In this document: in pieces, positions 1-8,005 of the stretch | Position numbering within the stretch: position 1 is the first letter of the stretch | Layout: each line of letters starts with the position of its first letter | Assembly: GCF_020103695.1 (NCBI RefSeq) | Contig: NZ_JAHXBF010000012.1 | Location: forward strand, 248,001 to 312,000 | Length of the DNA stretch: 64,000 nucleotides | DNA from: Hyalangium versicolor | GTDB lineage: Bacteria; Myxococcota; Myxococcia; Myxococcales; Myxococcaceae | Direction: 5' to 3' | Notes under the pieces: generated by a model | Database searches by the model: none | What the model was told of the DNA's origin: nothing | The model's input: only the letters and a program-made list of their open reading frames with translations | Translations under genes and position numbers: made by a program

Positions 1-401
1 GTGCCGTCGGTGTTGCCACAGACGCCGCTGGAGTTGGGGGTGGCGTTCTTCTTGTAGCGTGCGGAGCCGCCGTAGAGGGACAGCGCGTAGCCGATCTGCA
101 GATCGCCCGCGCTGTGCACGGCGATGTAGCACCAGTTGGTGCCTGTGCAGAAGCAGTCCAGGGCGTCACGGACGCGGTAGTTCTCGACGGAGATCTTCTG
201 GGTGCCGTTCCAGTTGATGGCCTTCTTGTTGACGCCGGCCGAGGCGGAGCTGGGGCCCCAGTAGCTGAAGTCGGCATAGTTGCCGGCCTGGGTGGAGCCG
301 CCGTTCCGGCCATGGATCCACAGCGTGTAGTTGGTGGCGGAAGCCTCGGGGGCTACCAGGACGGTGACGGCAACGAGAACTGCGCTGAACAACGTCTTCA
401 T
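1..401 (-). CDS. exported protein, 3' end outside the window (possible alpha/beta-hydrolase)
   Basis: The ATG at 401 opens a frame that stays open to the window edge, so only the first 133 residues are visible. The N-terminus (MKTLFSAVLVAVTVLV, then PEASA) is a classic Sec signal peptide with an Ala-x-Ala cleavage site at about residue 22. The mature part starts with YTLWIHGRNGG, and further on carries CYIAVHSAGD. An HG motif followed by an x-H-S-x-G elbow is what a secreted alpha/beta-hydrolase or lipase would show (HSAG would hold the nucleophile Ser), but the rest of the triad is off the window. Several Cys residues (a CFC pair, then single Cys) fit an extracytoplasmic disulfide protein. 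Presence as a gene is well supported by codon use and the signal peptide; the hydrolase idea is an inference. Confidence 0.75.
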   Translation of the reverse strand, partial: MKTLFSAVLVAVTVLVAPEASATNYTLWIHGRNGGSTQAGNYADFSYWGPSSASAGVNKKAINWNGTQKISVENYRVRDALDCFCTGTNWCYIAVHSAGDLQIGYALSLYGGSARYKKNATPNSSGVCGNTDG

Positions 402-773
402 GTGAGCGCCTCCGGCTCGGGGGTTGCGAGAGAGCACTCCTGCCTGGACGCGGCCCAGGCAACGGAGCGGGCGCACTCTAATGTTTCATTCCGTGAAAAA
501 TCGAGAGGCGAGAAGGCCACGTTTGTCGCGAATAAACCGACTCATTGCGTCAATGTTTTGCGCCCGTTCCAGCGGGTCGGTGATGACCCGAACGAGGCGT
601 AAAAGGCCATCCCGGGAGCCGCACTTCGAGCGCTGGGACGCCAACCAGACGAGGGCTGTACTTGGCCGATTCCTACCTGGGTTGAGTGGTACCCGCTCCA
701 AGTCCTCCACACGCTGGAGCAGGCGCGTTGTCATGCCGCAACTGTGGGCGACCTCGTCAGGTGGAGGCCCTGT
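402..773. other. intergenic region without a convincing gene
   Basis: This 372-bp stretch separates the start of the exported protein from the end of the kinase gene. A minus-strand frame of 82 codons (486-734) is open, but its third codon positions are not strongly G/C-biased as in the real genes around it, and it has no recognisable motif. The part near 480-560 is relatively AT-rich and probably carries the promoter of the exported-protein gene. No hairpin or repeat stood out. Confidence 0.5.
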
Positions 774-2573
774 TCACGGCCAGCGGCGAACAGCCAGAGC
801 GCTCCACTCCCGCGGCAGGCGGGCTTCCCCGGGCTTCGAGCCCTCGCTCTTGATGGTGAGTCCCGTCTGGTCTCCCAGGACGAAGCAAACGGGCATGCGG
901 CGTCCATCCGGCAGGAGGGCCTCGGTGTAGCGACCCAGCACGGCCTCCTGTCCCTCCTTCTTGAGGTTTTCCGTCCAGAGCTGACCATACAGGAGGGTGC
1001 CCTCGGGGAGCGGGCCCGTCCACGAGTACTTCATCACCTTGCTGACGATAGACCCCGGGCGGTAGGTGCCCTTCTGCTGTTGCGTGCCAGGCTGGTTGAT
1101 GTCGATAACGATCGTGTAGCCGCTCTCGTCGAGGAGATCCATCTGCTCCATGGCCTGGACAGCCTCCTGAGGGCAGTCCTCCGGTAGGGGCCGCACCTGA
1201 GCCGCAGTGCATCCGACGCTGAAGGTGGCGCACAGCCAGGCGGCGGTGGCCCTCATGGGCCGGGAGTTGCTGAGGGTGGACACGAGCGAGCTTCCTTTCT
1301 CGGATGCTGCGGGAAGAGGCGGGACGGGAGTACGCCACACCTGCCAGGCGACCCAGAGGAACCCGAGCAACAGGAGTGAACCCGCCCCAAGGGCGATTCT
1401 GCGCCATCGCTTCTTGCGGCGAGCGTCTTTCTCATCCTGGATGCGCAGGTCCGCCTCCATCTGCTGAACGGCGGTGGAGAATTGCTCCAGCGTCTGCGCC
1501 ATGGAGAGCTCTTCAGCCTTCTGCTTCTGAGCCTCCCGAGCCCGACGCTCGGTCTCCTGCTGGTGAAGGCGGCGCTCCTCCTCCTCGTCCTGAGTCATGG
1601 GCGCCGGTCCCTCGGGGGGCATCCTCAGCGGCACCTTCCAGGCCTGCGTGGAGCGCTCCTTGTTGGCCTCCCACAGCGCCTTCAGAAGCGCCTCGGCACT
1701 CTCGTGCCGGTCTTCCGGACGCTTCTCGAGCAGCCGCAGGACGATGCGGCTGAGTGACTCCGGCACCGCCGGATTGAGCCGGTGGGGCGCTCGCGGGACG
1801 ACGGTCTGGATGGCCGTGAGCAGCTCCTTGTCCGTCAGTCGTGGATTGAAGGGCCAACCCTCCGTGAGGGCCTCGTACATGAAGACGCCCAACTGGTAGA
1901 GGTCGCCGGCCTCCGTCGCGTCGAAACGCGCTCCTTCTTTCCAGGTGCCCTCGCGCAGGAAGGCGACGCACTCGGGGGGCAACGCGTAGGGCGTCCCCGG
2001 AGCCAGCCCCACGGTGAGGGTGGAGCCGCCCGGCAGCCACGCGCTGCCCAGGTCCACAAGCGTGGGTCTTCCATCCTCCGGGACGATGACGTGCTCGCTC
2101 TTGAAGTCGCGGATGAGGACGCCGTGACCGTGCAGAGTCGCCACCACGCGCACCACGGCGATGAAGACGTCCACCAACTGAGCGGCGGTGGGCCGGGCAT
2201 GCTCACGCCAGTCATGGAAGGGCGCGCCGGGCACGAAGTCAGTGACGATGTAGAGGTAGCCCTTCTTGGGATGGGGCCATCGACCGATGCCCCGAAGGTG
2301 TGGCAGGCCGTCGACACTGGTGTTGGCCAATAGGACGGCGCCCTCATGACGCATGCGCCCATCCACCTGCCCTTCCTCCCTAAGCTTCTCGGGTGTGGCC
2401 TCGGAGAGCTCCGGCGGCGGACGCACCGCCATCTTCAACGTGAAGAACTCACCCTCGAGCTCCGCTTTGAAGGCGTGGCCGAAGCTGCCGCTGCCCAGCG
2501 ATTCGACGATGTGCCAGAGGCCCACCATGTCCCCAGGCTTGAGCTGGTCGGGGTGAAAAGCTTCCGTCGTCAT
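774..2573 (-). CDS. transmembrane Ser/Thr protein kinase with a lipoprotein-like C-terminal domain
   Basis: A 599-residue kinase. The N-terminal catalytic domain (about 20-300) has the glycine loop GSGSFGH, the Lys in FTLKMA, a catalytic loop IRDFKSEH and the metal-binding motif DLG instead of DFG. HRD is changed to IRD and the usual Asn of the loop is His, so Asp and Lys are kept but activity may be altered. A charged, probably coiled segment (about 325-390) leads to one membrane helix (about 393-415). From residue 440 the protein restarts with Met and a second hydrophobic stretch ending in SVGC, which looks like a lipoprotein signal inside the frame, followed by a ~140-residue domain I do not recognise. 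The start is preceded by AGGAGG. It lies 13 bp downstream of the DUF2381 gene and is probably cotranscribed with it. Kinase identity is firm; the C-terminal part may be a fusion of a once-separate gene. Confidence 0.88.
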   Translation of the reverse strand: MTTEAFHPDQLKPGDMVGLWHIVESLGSGSFGHAFKAELEGEFFTLKMAVRPPPELSEATPEKLREEGQVDGRMRHEGAVLLANTSVDGLPHLRGIGRWPHPKKGYLYIVTDFVPGAPFHDWREHARPTAAQLVDVFIAVVRVVATLHGHGVLIRDFKSEHVIVPEDGRPTLVDLGSAWLPGGSTLTVGLAPGTPYALPPECVAFLREGTWKEGARFDATEAGDLYQLGVFMYEALTEGWPFNPRLTDKELLTAIQTVVPRAPHRLNPAVPESLSRIVLRLLEKRPEDRHESAEALLKALWEANKERSTQAWKVPLRMPPEGPAPMTQDEEEERRLHQQETERRAREAQKQKAEELSMAQTLEQFSTAVQQMEADLRIQDEKDARRKKRWRRIALGAGSLLLLGFLWVAWQVWRTPVPPLPAASEKGSSLVSTLSNSRPMRATAAWLCATFSVGCTAAQVRPLPEDCPQEAVQAMEQMDLLDESGYTIVIDINQPGTQQQKGTYRPGSIVSKVMKYSWTGPLPEGTLLYGQLWTENLKKEGQEAVLGRYTEALLPDGRRMPVCFVLGDQTGLTIKSEGSKPGEARLPREWSALAVRRWP

Positions 2574-2586
2574 GGGCGGTGGCCTC

Positions 2587-3471
2587 CTACTTCTTCAGCA
2601 GGTTGATGGAGAGACGGCGCTCGCCGCTAGCATCCACGAGCGTCACGCTGAACGACTTGCCGAGCACCCAGGGTGGCGTCTTCACCTCCACCACCACGAG
2701 CCCTTCCTCCCCAGGCTCGAGTTGCACCGGCTTCATCTGCGCCGAGAGCACCTTCATCGCTGCGCCGCCTGGGCCGACGACGCGCACCTGCTCCAGCACC
2801 CACAGCCTCTGGCCGGCGAGGTTGCGCAGCCAGATGGCGAACAGCGCTGAGGACTTGCCCCGGTAGCCGAAGGCCCGTCGGGCCACCAGCCCTTGGCCGC
2901 CGACAGCCGGGGACTCCACCTCCAGGATGACGGGGCCGCTCGCTTCGGTGAGCCACCCGGAGAGCATGAGCCCCGCGGGGCCGGTACCCGCGTACCGGGC
3001 CTTGAGCTCCTCCAACTCGGCTTCCTTCTGATTGAGGGCTGCGAGCAGGGCCTCGGGGGTGTTCGCCCGCCGGTCCACCTCCACCTTCCCGTCCATCACG
3101 TCCGCCTTGGAAATGACGGCGAGGACGGCCTTCGCGGGCAGGGCCCTGTCCTTGAAGCCCACCTGCATGATGAGCCGCTCGCCTGGCCCCAGGTCCGTGA
3201 AGGGCTCCAGGACGAGGGTGCGGTCGCCGACGTCCATCCACTTGAAGCGGGTGCGATCCACCACGAGGCTGTCCCTGTCCAACGGGCCGTTGAAGGCCAC
3301 CGTGGTGAGGTTGCCCGCGGCCACGTACACCTCGGGGATGGGCTCGACGGAGGTGGTGGGCAGCGCGGCGCGGCGATCCTGGCGCTGCCGGGCAGGGAGT
3401 TGAGGCTGGGCGGCGGCTTCGCTCGCCACCACAACCACGGCGAGCAGTAGCCACTTCATGGGTAGTGCCAA
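2587..3471 (-). CDS. DUF2381 family exported protein
   Basis: This 294-residue protein has a signal peptide (hydrophobic LLLAVVVVASEAAA, mature from about residue 22). The pattern PEVYVAAGNLTT near the mature N-terminus, then WMDVGDRTLVL, matches the myxobacterial DUF2381 paralogue family (TIGR02268). Its members are frequently encoded next to Ser/Thr kinases, as here. A short helical segment around 140-160 is followed by a beta-rich C-terminal half. The chosen start is a TTG at 3471 with GGAGG about ten bases upstream; an ATG four codons in has no ribosome site at normal distance. The family has no established biochemical role. Position directly upstream of a membrane kinase suggests a periplasmic partner or sensor for it, which is inference. 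Confidence 0.85.
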   Translation of the reverse strand: MALPMKWLLLAVVVVASEAAAQPQLPARQRQDRRAALPTTSVEPIPEVYVAAGNLTTVAFNGPLDRDSLVVDRTRFKWMDVGDRTLVLEPFTDLGPGERLIMQVGFKDRALPAKAVLAVISKADVMDGKVEVDRRANTPEALLAALNQKEAELEELKARYAGTGPAGLMLSGWLTEASGPVILEVESPAVGGQGLVARRAFGYRGKSSALFAIWLRNLAGQRLWVLEQVRVVGPGGAAMKVLSAQMKPVQLEPGEEGLVVVEVKTPPWVLGKSFSVTLVDASGERRLSINLLKK

Positions 3472-3597
3472 GGAAGCAGAACCTCCAAGGTTACTACCCT
3501 AGCAGAGGAGCGGCGCCAGTGGAGTGTCCGCGAAGTGTTTGGACATAGTCGCTAGGGAAGCCACGGCCTTGAGGCCCTGGCGGCGACGCGTGGCACA

Positions 3598-3622
3598 AAC
3601 CTGTCCGACAGTCGGACAGGTT
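3598..3622. promoter_or_regulatory. perfect 25-bp dyad, candidate operator
   Basis: Two 12-base arms (AACCTGTCCGAC and its exact reverse complement) flank a single central base at 3610. A one-base loop cannot fold as a normal hairpin, so this reads as a DNA-binding dyad rather than a terminator. It sits between the divergent DUF2381 gene (start 3471) and the SRPBCC gene (start 3735), 113 bp upstream of the latter. The binding factor is unknown. Confidence 0.6.
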
Positions 3623-3734
3623 CGGCTCGGTCGCTTCCGGCGGGTCCCCTCGCAAGCTCAGGTACCGATCGCGACGATGTCCAAGAACTTGTAAGACAGT
3701 CCACTAGCGACGTGCTCCGTCGTAGCGTCCACGC

Positions 3735-4235
3735 ATGAGCACGACCCGCCTCCGTCGTCATGTGAATGCGCCCCGCGCGAGCGTCTATCGCGCGCTCCTC
3801 GATGCACGTGCGGTCGCCACGTGGATGGTGCCGGATGGCATGACCAGCCATGTGCACGAGTTCGAGCCTCGCGAAGGAGGCGCGTTCCGGATCTCGCTCA
3901 CGTACGACGCGCCCACGGGGACGGGCAAGACGACCGCTCGCACGGACACGCATCACGGGCGGTTCGTGAAACTCGTGCCGGACGAGCAGGTGGTCCAGGT
4001 GACCGAGTTCGAGACAGAAGATCCCGCGCTGCGCGGCGAGATGACGATCACGTTCACGCTCTCCGATGCGGACGGAGGCACCGATATCCTCGCCGTGCAC
4101 GAGGGTGTACCGCCCAGCGTGCCGCCCGCCGACAATGAGACCGGCTGGAGCATGTCACTCGCGAAGCTCGCGGCACTCGTCGAGGCGGGCTCAGTGCAGA
4201 CGCACACCTCGAAGGACAAACCTCACCAGAAGTAG
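3735..4235 (+). CDS. SRPBCC / AHSA1-type START-like domain protein
   Basis: A 166-residue cytosolic protein. The opening R-H-V-N-A-P-x-x-x-V-Y-R-A-L-L-D pattern, then an A-V-A-T-W-M-V-P-D-G-M run, and a C-terminal N-E-T-G-W block followed by a Leu-rich helix, are the hallmarks of the AHSA1-like subfamily of the START/SRPBCC fold. Such proteins bind small hydrophobic ligands or act as stress proteins, and the true ligand is unknown. Family members are often paired with ArsR repressors; none is adjacent here, but a perfect dyad lies about 113 bp upstream. It runs convergently to the aminotransferase gene with a 122-bp spacer. Confidence 0.85.
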   Translation: MSTTRLRRHVNAPRASVYRALLDARAVATWMVPDGMTSHVHEFEPREGGAFRISLTYDAPTGTGKTTARTDTHHGRFVKLVPDEQVVQVTEFETEDPALRGEMTITFTLSDADGGTDILAVHEGVPPSVPPADNETGWSMSLAKLAALVEAGSVQTHTSKDKPHQK

Positions 4236-4357
4236 CAGCCCCGCTGGCGGCCGAGTGGTCGCGAACTGGTATGACAGGCATCCCAGTTGGCTCAAACCGC
4301 GCCCGGAGAGGCCCTCTCTCTCACGCTCCAAGGCATGGGCGCCCCACGCCGAGAGGC

Positions 4358-5479
4358 TCAGCGGAACGCCGTCTCACAGAAGCGCTCCAGCCGCGCCAGC
4401 GCCTCCGGCATCTGCGTGCGCCCAAGCCCCATGCGGAAGTGATTACCCGGGAAGTCGTAGACGTCTCCAGGCAGCAGCAGCACGCCCTCCCGCTCCACGA
4501 GCGTCTGGCAGAAGGTGGCCACCGGCATCTCTCGCAACAGGCGCGGGAAGGCCACGCTGCCCGCGCGCGGACGCACCCAGCGGAACGTATCCGCGTGTCG
4601 CGCGAAGAAGGCATCCAGCCGCTTCAAATTCTCCTCGAGGATCGCCCGGCTGCGCGCGAGCACCTGCTCCCGGGCCCGCAGGGCGATGAGTGACAGCACC
4701 TCGCTCGGGGCGCTGTTGCAGATCGTCGTGTAGTCCTTGTACGCCGCGCACTGGCGCAACACCTCCGCATCCCGGCACGCGAGCCACCCCACGCGCAGGC
4801 CTGCGAGCCCGAACGCCTTCGACATCACCCCGAGACTGATCCCCCGAGCGGTACGCTCCACCGCCGCGGGCAGCGTCCGGGCCGGCGCATGCTCCAGCAG
4901 CCGGTACACCTCGTCGGACAGCAGATACACCCCGCGCTCCTCCGCGAGCGCACACAGCCCTTCGAACACCGCCGGCTCCGGCAGCGCGCCCGTCGGGTTG
5001 TGGGGAAAGTTCACCACCAGCAACCGGGTGTTCGGCCGGAGCGCCCGGCGCACCGCATCCAGATCCAACGCCCAGCCCTCCTCCTCGCGCAGCGGCAGCA
5101 GCGTCACCTCGGCCCCGGTCGCGCGCGCCACCTCATACAAGGACTGGTAGCCCGGCCACGTCACCACGGCATGGTCCCCCGCCCCCAACAGCACGTTCAC
5201 CAGGACGAACACCGCCTCCTCGGCACCCGCGAAGGTCAGCACCTGCTCGGCCCTCAGTCCCGGGTAGAGGCCCGCGATGGCCTCGCGCAGGGCGGGCAGT
5301 CCCGTCGACTCGGTGTAGCCGAGCGTCAGTGACTCCCAGCGCGCACGGGCCTCGGGGTCCGCGAGCGCCAACAGGTCCGCCATGCGCCAGCCCTCGATGT
5401 CCGAGGTGGACAGCAGATAGGGCGCTGAGAACTCCCACTTCGCGAAGTACCGCTCCAGCTTGAACTCAGGAATGCGCAC
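4358..5479 (-). CDS. PLP-dependent class I/II aminotransferase
   Basis: A fold-type I aminotransferase of 373 residues. Visible motifs are NFPHNPTG (cofactor and substrate loop), SDEVYR, and SKAFGLAGLRVGW, whose Lys forms the Schiff base with pyridoxal phosphate; a C-terminal FRMGLGR supplies the carboxylate-binding Arg. The open frame reaches 5551, but the GTG at 5479 is preferred because AGGAGG stands about eight bases upstream and the protein then begins with an expected N-terminal sequence (RIPEFKLERYF). Substrate cannot be read from the sequence. The divergent neighbour is a TlpA-like protein. Confidence 0.9.
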   Translation of the reverse strand: MRIPEFKLERYFAKWEFSAPYLLSTSDIEGWRMADLLALADPEARARWESLTLGYTESTGLPALREAIAGLYPGLRAEQVLTFAGAEEAVFVLVNVLLGAGDHAVVTWPGYQSLYEVARATGAEVTLLPLREEEGWALDLDAVRRALRPNTRLLVVNFPHNPTGALPEPAVFEGLCALAEERGVYLLSDEVYRLLEHAPARTLPAAVERTARGISLGVMSKAFGLAGLRVGWLACRDAEVLRQCAAYKDYTTICNSAPSEVLSLIALRAREQVLARSRAILEENLKRLDAFFARHADTFRWVRPRAGSVAFPRLLREMPVATFCQTLVEREGVLLLPGDVYDFPGNHFRMGLGRTQMPEALARLERFCETAFR

Positions 5480-5640
5480 GTCCAGGCCTCCTGCCCCCGG
5501 AGCCTGCTCGGCTGTCCGGGAGCCTCCTCCCCTCTCCACCCAGGCAGGCAAGCCCGCCTGGGAGCCGGCATGGGGGACACCGGCTCCCGATGCATAGCTT
5601 GAGACACGTCCGATCCAACGTCTTTTCGCGGAGCGTTCCC

Positions 5641-6132
5641 ATGGCCTTGGATGAGCTGAACGACGATCAGCATCCCATCCCCCTCACGCTGCTCGATCCA
5701 GATGGGGGCTGGATCAACTCCCCAGTCCACGTCTCGCAGTTGCACGGCCGCCCGGTCCTGCTCCACTTCTGGTCCATGGACTGCGAGTCCTGTGTCAGCC
5801 AGCTCGCCCAGGTGCAGGACTGGATCCGCGACTATGGCCCCCAAGGGCTGGTGGTCATCGGCGTGGATGTGACGCACTCTGAATCCGAGCTGCGTGACAC
5901 CAATGCCGTGGAGGACTTCGCGCGCCGCCACGGACTGCGCCATCCCATCGCCGTGGATGATGGCTCCATGGCGGGGGCCTACGGCGTGGACTCGCACCCG
6001 GGTTACCTGGTCTTCGACACGCAGGGCATCCTCCGGCTGCACGTCCTCACGCCCGAGCAGATGCGCGACATCCAGATGATCCTCGAGCGCCTCACCGGGC
6101 CCGACGCGACCACCGGAGCGTTCGCTCCCTGA
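5641..6132 (+). CDS. TlpA/peroxiredoxin-like thioredoxin-fold protein
   Basis: A 163-residue protein with a thioredoxin fold. After a short N-terminal strand (LTLLDPDGGW) comes VLLHFWSMDCESC, where a CxxC pair (CESC) replaces the WCGPC of thioredoxins but keeps both Cys. Next is LVVIGVDVTHSESEL and, near residue 125, the cis-proline loop region GVDSHPGYLVFD. This matches the TlpA/ResA/AhpC-TSA group of thiol oxidoreductases. No signal peptide or membrane anchor is seen from the chosen start, so it may be cytosolic. The ATG at 5641 has GGAG about seven bases upstream, whereas a further-upstream ATG at 5590 lacks one. It is followed 43 bp later by an SDR gene on the same strand. Confidence 0.85.
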   Translation: MALDELNDDQHPIPLTLLDPDGGWINSPVHVSQLHGRPVLLHFWSMDCESCVSQLAQVQDWIRDYGPQGLVVIGVDVTHSESELRDTNAVEDFARRHGLRHPIAVDDGSMAGAYGVDSHPGYLVFDTQGILRLHVLTPEQMRDIQMILERLTGPDATTGAFAP

Positions 6133-6175
6133 GCCAGACCCGCCTCGCCCCTCGAACCTTCACGGAGCCTGAATC

Positions 6176-7219
6176 ATGGCCGAGCGCCACAAGAAGGAAT
6201 CCACCCGCCTGTCCCTGGGCACGCTGACCGCGGCTGGCGTCGGCGCGGCGCTGGGATTGCGTGCCCTGCTGCGCCCCCGGATGAACTTCCAGGACAAGAC
6301 GGTGCTCATCACCGGCGGCTCACGGGGACTGGGGTTGGTGCTCGCGCGAAACTTCCTGAAGGAAGGGGCGCGCCTGGCCATCTGCGGCCGGGACGAGGCC
6401 ACGCTCGAGCGGGCACGCACAGAGTTGGAGCGGCTGGGCGGAGAGGTGGTCGCCATCCCCTGTGACGTGACGGATCCGGTGCAGGTGGAGGCCATGGTCG
6501 CCGCCGTACACGAGCGGTTCGGCGCGGTGGACGTGCTGGTGAACAACGCCGGCATCATCCAGACGGGCCCGCTCGAGTCGATGACGATGGAGGACTTCCA
6601 GGAGGCCATCGACACGCACCTGTGGGCGCCGCTGTACACGACGCTGGCGGTGCTGCCCGAGATGAAGCTGCGCGGCGCGGGGCGCATCGTCAACATCTCT
6701 TCCATTGGCGGCAAGCTGAGCGTGCCGCACATGGTGCCCTACAGCACCAGCAAGTTCGCGTTGGTGGGGCTGTCGGACGGCATGCGGGCCGAGCTGGCGC
6801 AAGATGGCATTCTCGTCACGACGGTGTGCCCGGGGCTGATGCGCACGGGTAGCCCTCGCAACGCCACCTTCAAGGGCGACCACGAGAAAGAGTACGCCTG
6901 GTTCTACGTGAGTGACTCGCTGCCCGGCTTCTCGATGAACGCGGAGCGGGCGGGACGGAAGATCCTCAAGGCGTGCCGGCGCGGAGACGCGGAGGTGCTG
7001 GTGGGCCTGCCCGCGAAGCTCGGAGCGGTGGCTCGCACGCTCGCGCCGAACCTGACCGCGACGTTGCTGGCATACGTGAACCGATGGCTGCCGCAGGACA
7101 GCCACCCCGAGCGCTTCACCGGCAAGCAGAGTGAGACGCCGCTGACACGTTCGTGGCTCACGGAATTGTCTCGCCGCGCCGCCGAGCGCAACAACGAGAC
7201 CGAGGTCCCCATCCACTGA
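6176..7219 (+). CDS. short-chain dehydrogenase/reductase with hydrophobic N-terminus
   Basis: A classical SDR of 347 residues. The Rossmann motif TGGSRGLG lies near residue 47, CDVTD follows, NNAG near 124, and the catalytic residues are Ser of ISSIGG and YSTSK (Tyr-x-x-x-Lys). A PG turn after the active site (VCPGLMRTG) is present. Before the fold there is a ~35-residue leader with a weakly hydrophobic segment (LGTLTAAGVGAALGL) that could act as a membrane association helix, and a ~90-residue tail after the fold. Substrate is unknown. It lies downstream of the TlpA-like gene and may share its transcript. Confidence 0.9.
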   Translation: MAERHKKESTRLSLGTLTAAGVGAALGLRALLRPRMNFQDKTVLITGGSRGLGLVLARNFLKEGARLAICGRDEATLERARTELERLGGEVVAIPCDVTDPVQVEAMVAAVHERFGAVDVLVNNAGIIQTGPLESMTMEDFQEAIDTHLWAPLYTTLAVLPEMKLRGAGRIVNISSIGGKLSVPHMVPYSTSKFALVGLSDGMRAELAQDGILVTTVCPGLMRTGSPRNATFKGDHEKEYAWFYVSDSLPGFSMNAERAGRKILKACRRGDAEVLVGLPAKLGAVARTLAPNLTATLLAYVNRWLPQDSHPERFTGKQSETPLTRSWLTELSRRAAERNNETEVPIH

Positions 7220-7346
7220 GGCCTGGAATCCCTCGGGCTCCAGGAGTCCCGGATCTCGCGGACAACACCTCTCCCTTCCGGAGCGAAAACGCTGCGCGGA
7301 CAGGGACCTTGGGGTATGGCTCCCGCCGGCCAAGGAGGGAGCCACA

Positions 7347-7970
7347 TTGAAGATTGGCATCATCGGTTCAGGGCACATCGGCGACACGGCCGCGCGCCTC
7401 TTCGTCCAGGCGGGTCATGAAGTGGCCCTCAGCAACTCGCGGGGCCCGGAGTCCCTGAAGGCGCGGGTCCAGGAGCTCGGCTCCCTGGCGCGCGCAGCCA
7501 CCGTGGAGGACGCGGCGGCCTTCGGCGAGCTGGTGCTCATCGCGGTTCCCCTCAAGGCCTACAACACGCTGCCGCGGGCACAGATGTCCGGGAAGATCAT
7601 CATCGACGCGATGAACTACTACTCGCAGCGCGATGGCCAGCTCGACTTCAGCGGCCACACGTCCAGCGAGTTCATCGCCCGGTACCTGCGCGGCTCGCGA
7701 CTGGTGAAGGCGTTCAACACCATGTGGTTCAAGACGCTGGGCGAGGACGCCAAGCCGGGAGCGCCGCTCGAGGAGCGGCTGGTGCTGTTCCTGGCGGGGG
7801 ATGACGCAGAGGCGAAGCAGACCGTGGCTCGCCTCATCGAGCAGATCGGCTTCGCGCCCGTGGACACCGGCTCACTGGCGGTGGGAGGCAAGCACCAGCA
7901 GCCGGGCGCGGCCGTCTACAACCGTCCCATGCGGCCGACCCAGGCCCGCGAGGTGCTCGCCACGTTGTAG
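7347..7970 (+). CDS. NADP-binding F420-reductase-like oxidoreductase
   Basis: A 207-residue protein of the NADPH-dependent F420 reductase / pyrroline-5-carboxylate-reductase-like family. The N-terminal IGIIGSGHIG is a Rossmann dinucleotide motif, followed by ALSNSRGPESL, where the Ser-Asn-Ser-Arg loop is the usual NADP phosphate reader, then AVPLKAY and IDAMNYYS. The core LVKAFNTMW is characteristic. Whether it uses F420 or another substrate cannot be told. The start is a TTG with AAGGAGGGA just upstream, clearer than any ATG. A strong hairpin starts at its stop codon. Confidence 0.85.
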   Translation: MKIGIIGSGHIGDTAARLFVQAGHEVALSNSRGPESLKARVQELGSLARAATVEDAAAFGELVLIAVPLKAYNTLPRAQMSGKIIIDAMNYYSQRDGQLDFSGHTSSEFIARYLRGSRLVKAFNTMWFKTLGEDAKPGAPLEERLVLFLAGDDAEAKQTVARLIEQIGFAPVDTGSLAVGGKHQQPGAAVYNRPMRPTQAREVLATL

Positions 7971-7996
7971 GTGGCGCGGCCGAAACCGCGCCACCT
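7969..7996. terminator. GC-rich hairpin terminator between convergent genes
   Basis: An 11-bp perfect stem (AGGTGGCGCGG pairing with CCGCGCCACCT) closes a 6-base loop. It overlaps the last two bases of the TAG stop of the upstream gene and sits about 10 bp before the end of the convergent lipoprotein gene. It can serve both directions. There is no long T-run, as usual in high-GC genomes. Confidence 0.65.
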
Positions 7997-8005
7997 CGAG
8001 CCTGC

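Noticed and set aside
486..734. An 82-codon minus-strand frame in the left intergenic region
   Set aside because: Third codon positions lack the strong G/C bias of real genes here, there is no motif, and no clear ribosome site was seen.
3591..3606. A TGGCAC that could be the -24 part of a sigma-54 promoter
   Set aside because: The expected -12 GC element is not at the right distance, and the bases belong largely to the dyad.
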